Counted from the first letter of the stretch, positions 34,975 to 45,413 are shown. The stretch is DNA of 64,000 bases from Pyrus communis (GCF_963583255.1 NC_084807.1:23089572-23153571); one strand, 5' to 3'. Numbers and translations are program-made. The notes: generated by a model from the letters alone, not told the origin.

Positions 34975-35150
34975 ATGATATAAGAGTAATGCTAGAGAAA
35001 CTAAATTTGTAGATTAAATTTTGTAAACTAAATGACTTAAAAGTTGGTGATTGAGTTATTATTTAATCGTTAATAAATGTGCTTATTTTTTATTAATGAC
35101 ATATCATTTGGTATGCTAATTTAATCTTCTTAGCATTATTTATGATATAA
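34975..35150. mobile_element. MITE, Mutator-like, 9-bp target duplication
   Basis: Element 34984-35141 (158 bp, the same length as 7417-7574) starts GAGTAATGCTAGAGAAAC and ends CTTCTTAGCATTATTT. ATGATATAA is duplicated at 34975-34983 and 35142-35150. Confidence 0.82.
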
Positions 35151-36026
35151 ATATCACAAATTATAAAATTTTACACACATATGAAAGTAATTTATCGTTT
35201 AACAAAAAAAAATATGGTTGAGTTGGTGAGTTGTCATTCTATTGCTTGTGATGTCATGGATTCAAATTTTTCGATAGACATTATTTCTATTTTTAATTGA
35301 AATATTAATATATAAGCCGCCACCAATCAAGGCAACCAAAAAAGTTTCAGGTGAAAATTTATGCGGCCAAAAATTTCCTGACAAATTCCGGTGACTGTGC
35401 TAGGTAGGTTGTGGTTTATGGGCAATGAGGGCAAAAATATTAATGTATTATTTTATAATTGTCTTAGCTCACAAAGTGTGGCTTTATCCAAATAAAATGA
35501 GTTGGAGCTGTAATCCTAATTCCCTTAAAAGAAGTGACACAGAAAGTTAAGGTTTTACTTCCTAAAGATATTTTACTATGTTTACAAATGGTATGTTAAT
35601 TATAATTAAGTAAAATTGAATTCTTTCCTTCTTTTTTTTTATTTCTTCATACATTGAATTTCTTCAAAGAAAATGGTTGTAACATTCGTTTCAATGAATC
35701 CGTAAGATTCATTTCAACAGCAAGTAATTAATGTAAAGATAAGGAAGAGCCCCTGTGAAATAAATGCGGAAAAACAAAATTAGATATGTGTATCAATATT
35801 TAATACCGCACACAGATTTTGACAAAAAACAAATAAAAATTCCGCACATATTTATGCCCACAATATTGTCAGAACTGTCATTCTAGATTGTTTCTCTTCA
35901 TATATTTACCTTCTAAAGCATGTCAATTCACATCATCGCCTTTCTTCTCCATCATATAAATTCACAAATATTATGTGATCTTCTCTTGACAAAGGTTTTA
36001 GTTTACTCTCTCAAGGGAGTCGCCAA

Positions 36027-36500
36027 ATGGCAAATAATGGTGGTCAAGAAGTTCATTTTGAATTTGAAAGTCATTGTTTGTTGCCAGTATCATTGGTGGC
36101 TGCACACAAAGTGGAACCAAAGGTACGCTAGGGAAAAAGGAAGCAAGGGGGCGAAGCCCTTTACATCCACCCTTTATAACGACATCTCAATATAGTTGTC
36201 TGCTTCTCGGCTGGAATGTAGAGAATAGGATAATGATGCGAGCCGGCAGGCTCTACAGGTAATATGGACAGTGAATGTAAAGTGTTTCACATCATTAACC
36301 TATAATCCAGCCGGAAAGTAGCCAGTCGTATTTATGAATGGTGTGGCCATAGAGAATGGATGTAAAGGACATTGCCCTGTGCCTCCTCCCCCTTCCGCCT
36401 ACCTTTGGTTCAACTTTTCCTGCAATTTCCAATGACATTGGCAAGAAGCAGTGATTCTCATGTTCAAAATGAACTTCTTCACCACCATTAACCGCAATTT
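36027..36500. repeat. Inverted repeat of a gene fragment, Q1 (arms about 200 bp)
   Basis: The + strand reads MANNGG from 36027, then EVHFEFESHC and VEPK, with GGTACGC after it. The minus strand of the other arm carries a diverged copy of the same fragment. The arms meet around a loop near GGCAGGCTCTACAGGTAAT (about 50 bp). Arm identity is lower than in Q2. Confidence 0.7.
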
Positions 36501-37090
36501 GGTGACTTCAAGTTCTTCTTTCTTCTCTGTGTTTTCCGCTTGAAGAGTTCCAAGTTCCATAAGACCTTATGGTCGCTCGAACGAATCATAGTAGGCCTTT
36601 CATCACAAATTCAATAGTAGATCAATATGTTGAATTTTCTTTTCTTTTTTTTCCTAGCAGCTAGGGAGTAGTGCATGATCAAGGAGCTGATTTGGTTCAA
36701 GGAACCCCTCAATTTTATTAGTGATGTGTTGGCTAAGGATTGTAACAATTGTTGCTTATTCCCTACTGCCCATGCTAGCCTATTATCTTGTATTCATCTT
36801 CAATCAATGAAATTTCCAATTCTTCCTCAAAAAAGAATGAGTGAATGATGAATTTTATAGAATGCTAATAACAATTTTTTTTCATGGTTTACATTTCATT
36901 TGATAAGATATATATATTTTTTTAATACATATGAAATTATTTATATCAAGGGGTGGAGGAATGAGCTAAACCTCACAATGAGCTATAATAATTTTGTTCG
37001 AACTGGCTTGGTGAGAATCGAATCTAAAACCTCTTACTTACTTTTTAATTTTGTTCGAATTCAATTTTCTTAATTTTTATCACCACTATA

Positions 37091-37143
37091 AAAAAACAAA
37101 AAACAAAACAAAACAAAAAAACAAAACAAAACAAAACAAAAAA
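37091..37143. repeat. (AAAAC)n microsatellite
   Basis: Imperfect AAAAC/AAAAAC tract. Confidence 0.9.
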
Positions 37144-37612
37144 TGATCTATAGTTCTCATATATATATATATATTCATGGATATTCTAAGCCTCCTTTTT
37201 ATTGTGAGTTTGTTCAATTATTATGTCATTGAGAAAAGGAACCAGGTTTTTTTTATGCATGTGTGCGTTTTATTTTGCAAAGTGCCTATTGACCAACTTC
37301 TTCAGGCATACAAATTCGTTAATCACTACTTGATGCCCGGCGATTTGTAACTAAGAATTGTTTGAAAAAATATTCAATTCAATCCCTTCACATAAAATAC
37401 GTGTAACAATTAATTCGTAAAGACAAGGATGGGTCATTAACAAATAAGTCTGAAGGAACAAAACATGATTAGATGTATCGAAACTCAATACCACACAAAT
37501 TTATGCCTATTGTGTTTTGAAAAACGTTGGTCTAGATCTTTCCTATTCATCTATAAAAAAGGGCCTAAGATTGAGTTGTTTTGTACATGATTAAGAATAA
37601 GACATATCCTAT

Positions 37613-38180
37613 ATACTAAAGCTCAGTTTTTGGTTATTGTTGATGACCAGTGGCTGGACGATTTTTCCCCTTGGTTTTTCCTCTCCTTCCTTGCTGTTTC
37701 CTCTTTTGCTGCAGTGAAAAGTCTGTTTTGCCCATTCGATCCACGCGTCGATCATCGTTGTGCGTCAACTGCTTCAACTTTTCTTCTCGACTTTTTCCTT
37801 CCGTTTCTGCCTTTCTTTCTCACAATTCTCTGCTTCTTTTTCTCTCTTTTTCTCTCACTCTCGAACGCCGCCTTCTCTCGCTCTCCGACCTTGCAATCTC
37901 AGTCACGAAAATTTGCTTCTATCGCTCTTTTTCGCTTTTAAATCTCGGTTGAAGCAATTCTACTGGTCTCAAATTAAACCATATTTGAAGGCGAAAATCT
38001 AATTCTCCAGTAGGGGAGAGCTCCCCTGTGATTCTTTAAAATCAGAGAGCTCCCCTATTACCATTGCTGCTGGTTCTTCAAATTCTCTCCATTTCTCATC
38101 CTAAACCCTAATTTCCAAACAATTATTTCTTAATTTGAATGACAAGGCATTTTGCCTCTTAAAAATGGAACATTAGTTCC
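37613..38180. other. Unexplained insertion between Q1 and P2
   Basis: Sequence absent from the other P/Q junctions. It is CT-rich like a plant 5' UTR (overlapping frames such as 37630-37941 are translations of this). It has a small fold-back with AGGGGAGAGCTCCCCT and ends with a stretch shared with the glucanase units (GAATGACAAGGCATTTTGCC at 38138; also 12577 and 26253). No terminal motif that I can assign. Confidence 0.4.
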
Positions 38181-39076
38181 GTTAAGTATAAACATATTAA
38201 CAATTTGACCTTAATTTTCTCTATTTTCTAATAAAAACCGATATTGATCCTAGCTTCCAAAAAATACCCCTATGCTGGTTAAAGTGCCTTCTCAAATATT
38301 TGATCAAGTATATTCCTAATTACAAGGTAGAACCTATATCATGAAATTTTTGTTTAAGTATATACCTAATTTCTCAGGTAGAATACTATTCAGAGTAGTA
38401 AATTAAGATTAATCCTAAAATAAAATTATAAATCAAACATAGACAGAGAGTGACAGCAAGTATATATTTAAAACGTTTTTGAAATCTGTTATTTTTTTCA
38501 TGTGCCTATAATCGTACAAGTACTGTTTTGGAAGTTCTAAAACCGTACAAGTGGTTAGCTGTCAAAGCAGAGTGCTTTTATAATAAAATCTTACCTAGAA
38601 GTTCCAAACTGTTACATGTGAGCGTGCTAATATTGTGGCATGCCATATGTATGAGCTCTTTTATTTCATGTACTACCATACGCTTACATTACTTATACTT
38701 TTGTAAGTACGTCAATATAAAAAAGTTTGGATATGCTATTCACTCATCTCATGCCACTAAGTTAAAGCTCAAAAACACTAATGTATGCTTAATTAAAAGC
38801 TAACATGCAAAGAGCACTAAGTGATTGAATAAACATATTTGGTATGTAGTGAATATTAATTTGTTTTGCCAATATATTTTCCAACCCCATATGTAATTTT
38901 CATATGTATTATTCGTGGTAAATAAACACAAGCACCCATGTTATGTAGGCTAATATTTTTCTGGCCATGCTTGGATATTTAGCAAATAGAACAATATACC
39001 AAGGGCATGAACGAAATCAAACTTTTATAAGGTACTTAGTGGCAAAGTTGACAACGAATGCCTTTACACATTTGGA

Positions 39077-39226
39077 TATAAATAGGGGATCGGGGTTGGG
39101 TAACTCAGAAACGCACCATAAGCTCTAAAAGAAGATGTGCACCAGAGAAGTTGAAGTAGAAGATGCACCATATAAGCTGATCTGATCTTCAGCTTCAACT
39201 TCTACAGGTACGCATCTTTTATTAGA
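39077..39226 (+). ncRNA. Putative TATA-driven hairpin RNA P2a (MIRNA-like)
   Basis: Duplicate of P1a. TATAAATAGGGG at 39077; fold-back 39124-39226 with the same arms. Changes between P1a and P2a fall mainly outside the stem. Confidence 0.4.
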
Positions 39227-39270
39227 CCTTACAAGAAAGATGCAACGACTTCTATTAGATACAGATGGAA

Positions 39271-39409
39271 TATAAATAGGGGAGGGGGTTGAGTTACTCA
39301 GCTAAGAACCAAAACCTCTAAAAGAAGATGCACTAGAGAAGTTGAAGTTGAAGATGCACCATAAGCTCTGATCTTCAGCTTCCACTTCTTTTGGTGCATC
39401 TTTTATTAG
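39271..39409 (+). ncRNA. Putative TATA-driven hairpin RNA P2b (MIRNA-like)
   Basis: Duplicate of P1b. TATAAATAGGGG at 39271; fold-back 39317-39409. One change in the 5' arm (GCACTAG for GCACCAG) leaves a G-T pair, so the stem is largely kept. Confidence 0.4.
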
Positions 39410-39496
39410 ACCTATAAGAAAGGTGCAGCGACTTCTATTAGATTCAACATCTAGATGCATCAACCACTTATAAGAAAAAGAAAGATCTAGTAGTTA

Positions 39497-39799
39497 GGAA
39501 GTGGAAGATGAATCATTAGAGGAGGGACAATTGAAAGAAAAAATGGTGATGGTAAAAGTAAAGATGGAGACAGCAAAAAAGGGGGAGCTAGAAAACAGTT
39601 CAATCAAGATGATGATTTACAGAGGCTGCTGTGCGGTGAATGCTCTGGATATCTTCATCTTCATTGAACTGTTCTAGCGCACCCATATTTGTTGTCTCCC
39701 TCTGTACTTCTACCATCACAGTGTCCTCTCTTAATTCTCCCTCCTCTAGTGATTCATCTTCCCCTTTTTCCTACTCTAGTGATTCATCTTCCACTTCCA
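39497..39799. repeat. Inverted repeat of a gene fragment, P2
   Basis: Same as the P1 inverted repeat. The right arm has an extra roughly 30-bp local duplication of GTGATTCATCTTCC. Confidence 0.75.
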
Positions 39800-41371
39800 T
39801 TTTAACTATTATATCTTTCTCTTTCTTATAGGGGAGGCGAGGAGGAGTGGCACAAAGCCCTGTACGTACATCCACCCTCTACGTACGTATCTTATGAGTT
39901 ATGAGGACTCTAATGGCCTTTTGAATTAGGGCAAGATTAGTTAATTGTTAATGTGTTTTTCTCGGACGACAGGTGATACTGAGTTTTATGTACTTTTGTA
40001 CCCTCTGTAACCAAAAAAAAGAAAGAAAAAAGACTATAGTTGTAGGCAGAAGTAAATCTTCTTTTCCTTGTTATTTCATCATCACATCAGTAGGTGAAGC
40101 ACATGTTTTTCAGGTGATGGTCTTCGTCACTTTCCTTCATTTCTTTGTTCTCTTTACTCTACACAGCAGCATCATTTTTTTAATAAATTTCTTGGATATG
40201 CAGTGCATGTATGCACCTAAACTCATTTTTCTTCTTTTTTGTTTTATTTTTTTCTCTCTCTTTCTCGTAAGTTTGGAAGAAAGTTGAGGTTCCACCATAA
40301 AATCAGTTGACAATACAAGAAGTAGCCCAACCTCTTATAAGCCCTTACAAAGGCTTATCCTTTCACCAGCGTGTGACTCGTTTTGCTTCACATCCTCACA
40401 AGTTTTTCCTCCTATACTGCCGCAGCTTTGAGATATTTTGGTTCTTGTCGTTTCCCTCGCTCTGGATTAATCTTTGTAAAAAACCAGTGATCACGGTAAA
40501 GCTTGCGGCTTCAATAGGAGCTCCTTTAATTCTCCAAAAGAAAATCAGATAATGCGTATAAAACTCAATAACACAGACAAATTTATGCTCATTGTGTTTT
40601 CAAAAAACATTATTCTAGATCTTTCCTCTTCATTTATAAAAGGGATCCAAAGCCAATTTGTTTTGTACATGATTAAAAACAAGACATATCCTAGATCTAT
40701 AATTGTTTTATATTTTGATTTACGTAGACAAAATGATGCAAGGTTGTGAGATATCTGATGACAAAGATAATGCAAAATGTGGTGATATTTCTATAGAGTG
40801 CGCAGTTCTCAAAAATCGTTTTTCCGGAGTAGATACTAATTGTAGTCACTCTTCTACGTGTTTATTTTTATCTATTTCTATTTATTTATAAAATTGATAC
40901 CCTTTCTAATATAAGTGAGTCTCACATCACGAAGTTAGGAAGTTCTTCTAATGGGGACAACCCGAAAAACAACTAACAAAACCTTATTATAGTATGCCTT
41001 ATATACAATATGATAATGAGGATGATTTCAAATGATATCACAATTTCAATGTTGTAAAATTTTCAATGTAGTAAATAGAAAGTGGCAAAGTGAAGAGAAA
41101 AATATTAATACATGAGAGGCGAGAGAGGCGAGAGAGGGATTTTTTTGTTTAAATGATGAAACAAGAATAGTTTTGCGAATATAATATTTGATGTGAGGTA
41201 TATTTGATAGTAGATATATATACTTTCTTCAAATATAACAAGTTTATGTATAGAATTGCAATCTGAAACTGAACAACAAATTGCTTGAATGGGGCAGTGG
41301 GCTTTCATTAGTTCCGTTCATGTCTCGCACAAAATGGCATTGGAAGCACTCACTTATATACGGGGCGTGCC

Positions 41372-41593
41372 TTAATACCATTTTGTGAACATTTCATCGA
41401 CCCTAACAAGCATAAGACAAATCCTGTCCTCGCCACTGATGCCATTTGATTCGGGAGGATGTTGTCCCCAACCATATTTGTCCAACAAACCAGAGAGCTA
41501 AGTTGAAAGAAACTTTTGTAGTGCGAAATCTTCACTAGCAAGGGCAAAAAGATTATCAATCAAGCTGTTATCCAAACCAGCATCGTTCGACAT
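41372..41593 (-). pseudogene. Unidentified gene fragment with one in-frame stop
   Basis: The minus-strand frame from ATG at 41593 reads MSNDAGLDNSLIDNLFALAS, then FALQKFLST, a TAG, then LSGLLDKYGWGQHPPESNG, ending VDEMFTKWY and TAA at 41372. 74 codons with one nonsense codon and protein-like composition. It is unique in the array, between P2 and Q2. I do not recognise it. Confidence 0.45.
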
Positions 41594-42005
41594 GAAACAC
41601 AGAAGAGTTCAAAACTTGTCCTCTTGGATTTAGATTTTCCTTTGAAACCATAGTGTTGGAATTCGTTGGAGCCGATCAGGCCATTGTTTTGTGATCCAAA
41701 TCAATGAAAGCAGCTGAGACGCTACCAGATAATTGTGCTGGGAGTTACGATTATTTTATTGGGAGCTTCAAATGGTGTTCTCAAACTTTTTCTTAACTCA
41801 AAATGGTCTAATAACTTTCTTTAAAGAAAATAGTTTGAATTTGAATGAAAATGACAAAAAATATATGCAAACAAGCCTAAGTCTTAAAACCCATGGGTTG
41901 AAAGCAAAGTTCAACATGCAATATATTGTCACATGTTGAAAGCAAAATTCAACACGGAATATATTGTCGCTTACGTAATCTTTCATTCATCATCACTTCT
42001 TTCTG

Positions 42006-42161
42006 GGTAATGTTAGAAAGATCAAATCTTTTAAGCCAAATGATGTAGTTGTAGATGATTGGTCTATTAATTAAGTGTCGATTAACGTATTTGTTTCTTA
42101 TCACCGACACATTTTAATTTGTAATTTTGTTTAAAAAATTTGGTCTCTCTAATATTATTCC
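42006..42161. mobile_element. MITE of the GGGTAATGTTAG family
   Basis: Starts GGGTAATGTTAGAAAG and ends CTCTCTAATATTATTCCC. TCTTTCT flanks both sides. Its right half is retained at the start of Q3 (about 46855-46900) and Q4 (about 53665-53706), so the MITE was present before Q was copied. Confidence 0.7.
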
Positions 42162-42262
42162 CTCTTTCTTGCTTCTTTCTTTGTCTTTTTTCCTCCTCTC
42201 ACTCTAACTCGTCTACACCATCATTTTCACCTACAAGTACTTGTCAAACACTCACTCCATTA

Positions 42263-42463
42263 CGGAAAGATATCCTTTCCAGATCTCTTCCACCAAAACT
42301 CATGAATCAAGTGATCCAGACCTTTGAAATTTGATCTAACGGCTAAAAACAGAGGACCCTTTTAAAAGTTATAATAATTTTAGCCGTTAGATCAAATTTC
42401 AAAGGTCCAAGTCACTTGATCCGTGAAATTTGGTGAAAGAGGCCCAGGAGGGGATCTCTTTCC
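42263..42463. mobile_element. MITE fold-back in Q2 (copies in Q3 47011-47208 and Q4 53811-53997)
   Basis: About 200 bp with long inverted halves. GAAATTTGATCTAACGGCTA on the left is mirrored by TAGCCGTTAGATCAAATTTC on the right, with outer ends GGAAAGATATC and GATCTCTTTCC. It is inherited with each Q segment; the Q4 copy is cut at its right end. Confidence 0.78.
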
Positions 42464-43152
42464 CTCCATTTCTTCCCAGGCACAAACCTCCATAGAGCCA
42501 TAATTTGTCTAAATAAGGAAAAAGGAAAATATAAACCTTATCATTTTGGACTCATCTTTTTATTATTAGTTTTTTTTTTCTTTTTTCTTTTTTCAACTTA
42601 TTAGTTTTTCATTATACTAAGTATTTCATTTGGTGTATTACCACATTTTTCTTCAACACATAATAAAAGGAGTGACATATAAAAATTTACATTTTTCTCT
42701 ATAAAGATATTTTACTATATTTACGAATGGTATGTTAATTATAAATTACGCTAAGTTTTATTCTTTCCTATTTCTTATTTCTTCGTACAATGAATTTCTC
42801 TATAAAAAATGCATGTAACATTGTTTCAATGAATTCGTAAAGATTCCTTTCAACGTCAGGTAATCAATGTAAAGATAAGGATGAGCCATTGTCAAACAAG
42901 TGTGGAAAACAAAACTAGATACGGTGTATCAAAACTTAATACCGAACACAGTTTTGACAAAAAAAATATTACACACAGATTTATGCCCACAATACTTTCA
43001 AAATTGTCATTCTCGATTTTTTCTCTCATATATTTACCTCGTAAAGCATGCCGATTCACATCATTCGCCTTTCTTCTTCATCATATAAATTCACAGATAT
43101 TATGTGGTCTTCTCTTGACAAAGTTTAGTTTCCGCTCTCAAGGGAGTCACCA

Positions 43153-43634
43153 ATGGCAAATAATGGTGGTCAAAAAGTTCATTTTGAATTTGAAAGTCAT
43201 TGTTTGTAGCTAGTATCATTGGCGGCTGCAGGCAAAGTGGAACCAAAGGTACGCTAGGAAAAAAGGCAGCATGAGCGAAGCCCTTCACATCCACCCTTTA
43301 TGACCACACCTCTCGTAAATATACTTGTCTGCTTTCTAGCTGGATTGTAGGGAAGAGGATAATAATGCAAGCCGGCAGGCTCTACAGGTAATATGGACGA
43401 TGAATGTAAAGAGCTTCACATCATTACCCTTTCCTCTATAATCCAGCCGAAAAATAGGCAGTTGTGTTTATGAATGGTGTGGTCATAGAGGATGAATGTA
43501 ACGGGCATTGCCATGTGCCTCCTCGCCCTCCGGCGTACCTTTGGTTTAACTTTTTGTGCAGTTGCCAATGACATTGGCGACAAGCAATGATTCTCATATT
43601 CAAAGTGAACTTCTTCACCGCCATTATCCTCCAT
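43153..43634. repeat. Inverted repeat of a gene fragment, Q2 (arms about 200-230 bp)
   Basis: The left arm from 43153 (+) and right arm from 43634 (-) encode the same fragment: M-x-x-NGG, then EVHFEYENHC and SLATA, up to a PK|GTACGC splice-like site, and onward into the intron-like part. The arms close on CTGGATTGTAGGGAAGAGGA opposite its complement at about 43425-43450, leaving a loop of about 50 bases. The minus-strand arm has a longer open frame (43416-43685). Only one arm can be coding in any transcript, and each transcript would fold on itself. Confidence 0.78.
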
Positions 43635-43912
43635 TTGGTTGAAGACTTCAAATTGAATAAGAGCATGGTCACTCAGACAAATCATAATAGGCCCTTCATC
43701 GCAAGTTCAATAGTAGATCAATACGTTATTATTATTATTTTTTTTTGGAGCTAGGGAGGATTGCATGATCACGGATGAGATTTGGTTCGGGGAACCCCTC
43801 GATTTTATTAGTGATGTTTTGATTGAGAATTGTAATTGTTGTTGCTTATTTTGGGTTGGGTTTTAGGTTGTTATTGTTATAGTCTAATTCCCTATTGCCC
43901 ATGCTGTCTAGT

Positions 43913-44112
43913 ATCTTGTACTCATCTTTTTTTTTTTTGGTAAACAAAAATTTAGGGGAGATTGACTACTCTCAACATCAGTACAACCTCAAGCCATAAA
44001 GACTTACGCGTAGCACTTAACTTCCAGCTGCTACCGGCATAGATTTACGTAAGAATTTACCGATCACGCACTTACAAGAACTGCTGCCAGAGGGGAATCT
44101 TGTACTCATCTT
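43913..44112 (-). mobile_element. SINE-like retroposon with 16-bp target duplication
   Basis: ATCTTGTACTCATCTT at 43913-43928 and 44097-44112 flanks a 168-bp insert that begins with a T-run (the poly(A) end on the minus strand). Q1 has the uninterrupted site at 36784-36799. Q3 and Q4 retain the body of the insert but share a deletion that removed its poly(T) end and the left duplication. No clear tRNA box A/B was found. Confidence 0.75.
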
Positions 44113-44568
44113 CAATTAATGTAATTCGACCAATTCTCCCTCAAATGGATGAGCACATGGTGAATTTTATAGAATGCTAATAACAAATTTTTTTTCATGG
44201 TTCACATTTTAGTTGATAAAGATAATTTTTTCAAAACATATGATATTATCTACATAAAGGGGTGAGGGAGTATGTTAACCCTCACAATTAGCTAGTCATA
44301 ATAATTTTGTTCAAATTCGCATTTTGGTGAGAATCGAACCTATAACATCTTACTGCTAAATTTTGTATTGATTCAACTTTTTGAATTTTTATCACCTATG
44401 TAAACAAAAAAAGAAGAAGAAGAAAAAAATATAAGCAGATAGCACTCGTATATATTCATTGGTATTATAAGCCTTTTTTCTTTGTTATGAGATTGCTGAA
44501 TTTATTATGTGGTTGTTTCTTAAGTAACCAGGTTCTTCATGCATGTGTGTGTTTTATTTTGCCAAGTG

Positions 44569-44679
44569 GCTATTGATCAACTTCTTCACGTGTACAAATT
44601 CGTTGATCATTACTGGATGGGCGACGAGGTGTATTTAAGAATTGTTCGAGAAATATTCAAGAAAAAAAGTAGATAAAAC
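44569..44679 (+). pseudogene. Exon-like conserved frame in Q segments
   Basis: After an AG at 44566, the frame reads AIDQLLHVYKFVDHYW, then MGDEVYLRIVREIFK and soon TAA. It is kept in Q3 (about 49329) and Q4 (about 55970) but stopped in Q1 (about 37285). The helical pattern faintly recalls a Sin3 PAH repeat, but I would not assign it. It is probably a relic exon of the gene that gave rise to the array. Confidence 0.35.
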
Positions 44680-44876
44680 AAGGACCCATAAAAATTTAGG
44701 TGTATTTACATTTAGTTATGATGGTTGGATGTTATAAGATTCGAAGGCTACAATAAGGGGGAAAATATTTGTCTCTTAATCTTATCTCATTTAGGTATAG
44801 TTTGTTAATTATAATTACGTCACATTTCATTTGTTTACAAGAAAGATGCAGCGACTTCTATTAGACACAGATGGGA

Positions 44877-45013
44877 TATAAATAGGGGAGGGGGTTGAGT
44901 TACTCAGCGAAGAACCAAAACCTCTAAAAGAAGATGCACCAGAGAAGTTGAAGTTGATGCACCATAAGCTCGGATCTTCAGCTTCCACTTCTTTTGGTGC
45001 ATCTTTTATTAGA
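44877..45013 (+). ncRNA. Putative TATA-driven hairpin RNA P3 (MIRNA-like)
   Basis: TATAAATAGGGG at 44877; fold-back 44922-45013. Same arms as P1b and P2b, but 6 bases next to the loop are missing (GTTGATGCACC), shortening the stem slightly. Confidence 0.38.
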
Positions 45014-45111
45014 CATATAAGAAAGGTGCAGCGACTTCAACATCTAGATGCAGCAACCACTTATAAGAAAAAGGAAGATATAGTAGTTAGGAAAAGGAAG
45101 ATACAGTAGTT

Positions 45112-45413
45112 AGGAAGTGGAAGATGAATCATTAGAGGAGGGACAATTGAAAGAAAAAACGTCGATGGTAAAAGTAAAGATGGAGACAGCAAAAATGGGA
45201 GAGCTAGAAAACAGTTCGATGAAGATGATGATTTACAGAGGCTGCTGTGTGGTGAATGCTCTGTGGATATCTTCATCTTCATTGAACTGTTCTAGCGCAC
45301 CCATATTTGTTGTCTCCTTCTGTACTTCTACCATCAGTGTTCTCTCTTAATTCTCCCTCCTCTAGTGATTCATCTTCCACATTTTCCTACTCTAGTAATT
45401 CATCTTCCACTTC
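45112..45413. repeat. Inverted repeat of a gene fragment, P3
   Basis: Third copy of the roughly 120-bp-arm inverted repeat. The + arm still reads an open acidic frame from 45117. Confidence 0.74.

Larger units (their letters stand above)
32880..34990. repeat. Array segment P1
   Basis: First copy of a segment repeated at 38180-41300 (P2) and, lacking its 5' part, at 44837-46860 (P3). P1 and P2 align almost base for base from GTTAAGTATAAACATATT through two TATA/hairpin modules and an inverted repeat. P1 then lacks about 200 bp present in P2 (39850-40060) and diverges after about 34850. Confidence 0.85.
35560..37612. repeat. Array segment Q1
   Basis: First copy of a segment repeated at 42140-44836 (Q2), 46870-50090 (Q3) and 53665-56744 (Q4). 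It contains the large inverted repeat at 36027-36500 and an exon-like stretch near 37285. It lacks the SINE-like insert of the other copies (uninterrupted ATCTTGTATTCATCTT at 36784-36799). The end is cut by foreign sequence at about 37613. Confidence 0.83.
38180..41300. repeat. Array segment P2, longest copy
   Basis: Contains two TATA/hairpin modules, the 120-bp-arm inverted repeat, and a 3' part (40540-41300) shared with P3. In that part an exon-like frame around 40733-40840 (containing DDKDNAKCGDIS and ending near VLKN) corresponds to a similar stretch at the end of Q3 and Q4. So P and Q share a common 3' ancestor. Confidence 0.85.
42140..44836. repeat. Array segment Q2
   Basis: Carries a fold-back MITE (42263-42463), the large inverted repeat (43153-43634), a full SINE-like insert (43913-44112) and an exon-like frame (44569-44679). 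At 44836/44837 it breaks off within TTTCATTTGTTTA and joins P3 in the middle of that segment's lost first hairpin module. Confidence 0.83.

Noticed and set aside
37630..38002. Three overlapping frames of 80-103 residues
   Set aside because: All three frames open because the DNA is pyrimidine-rich; UTR-like, not coding.
43416..43685. 89-residue minus-strand frame as an independent protein gene
   Set aside because: It is one arm of the Q2 inverted repeat, ends at a splice-like site, and is broken in sister copies; kept as a repeat feature.
26955..44900. A working link between the RDM1-like gene and the hairpin cluster as one silencing system
   Set aside because: The RDM1-like copies are broken and lie in a different duplicated unit; nothing in the sequence ties them together.
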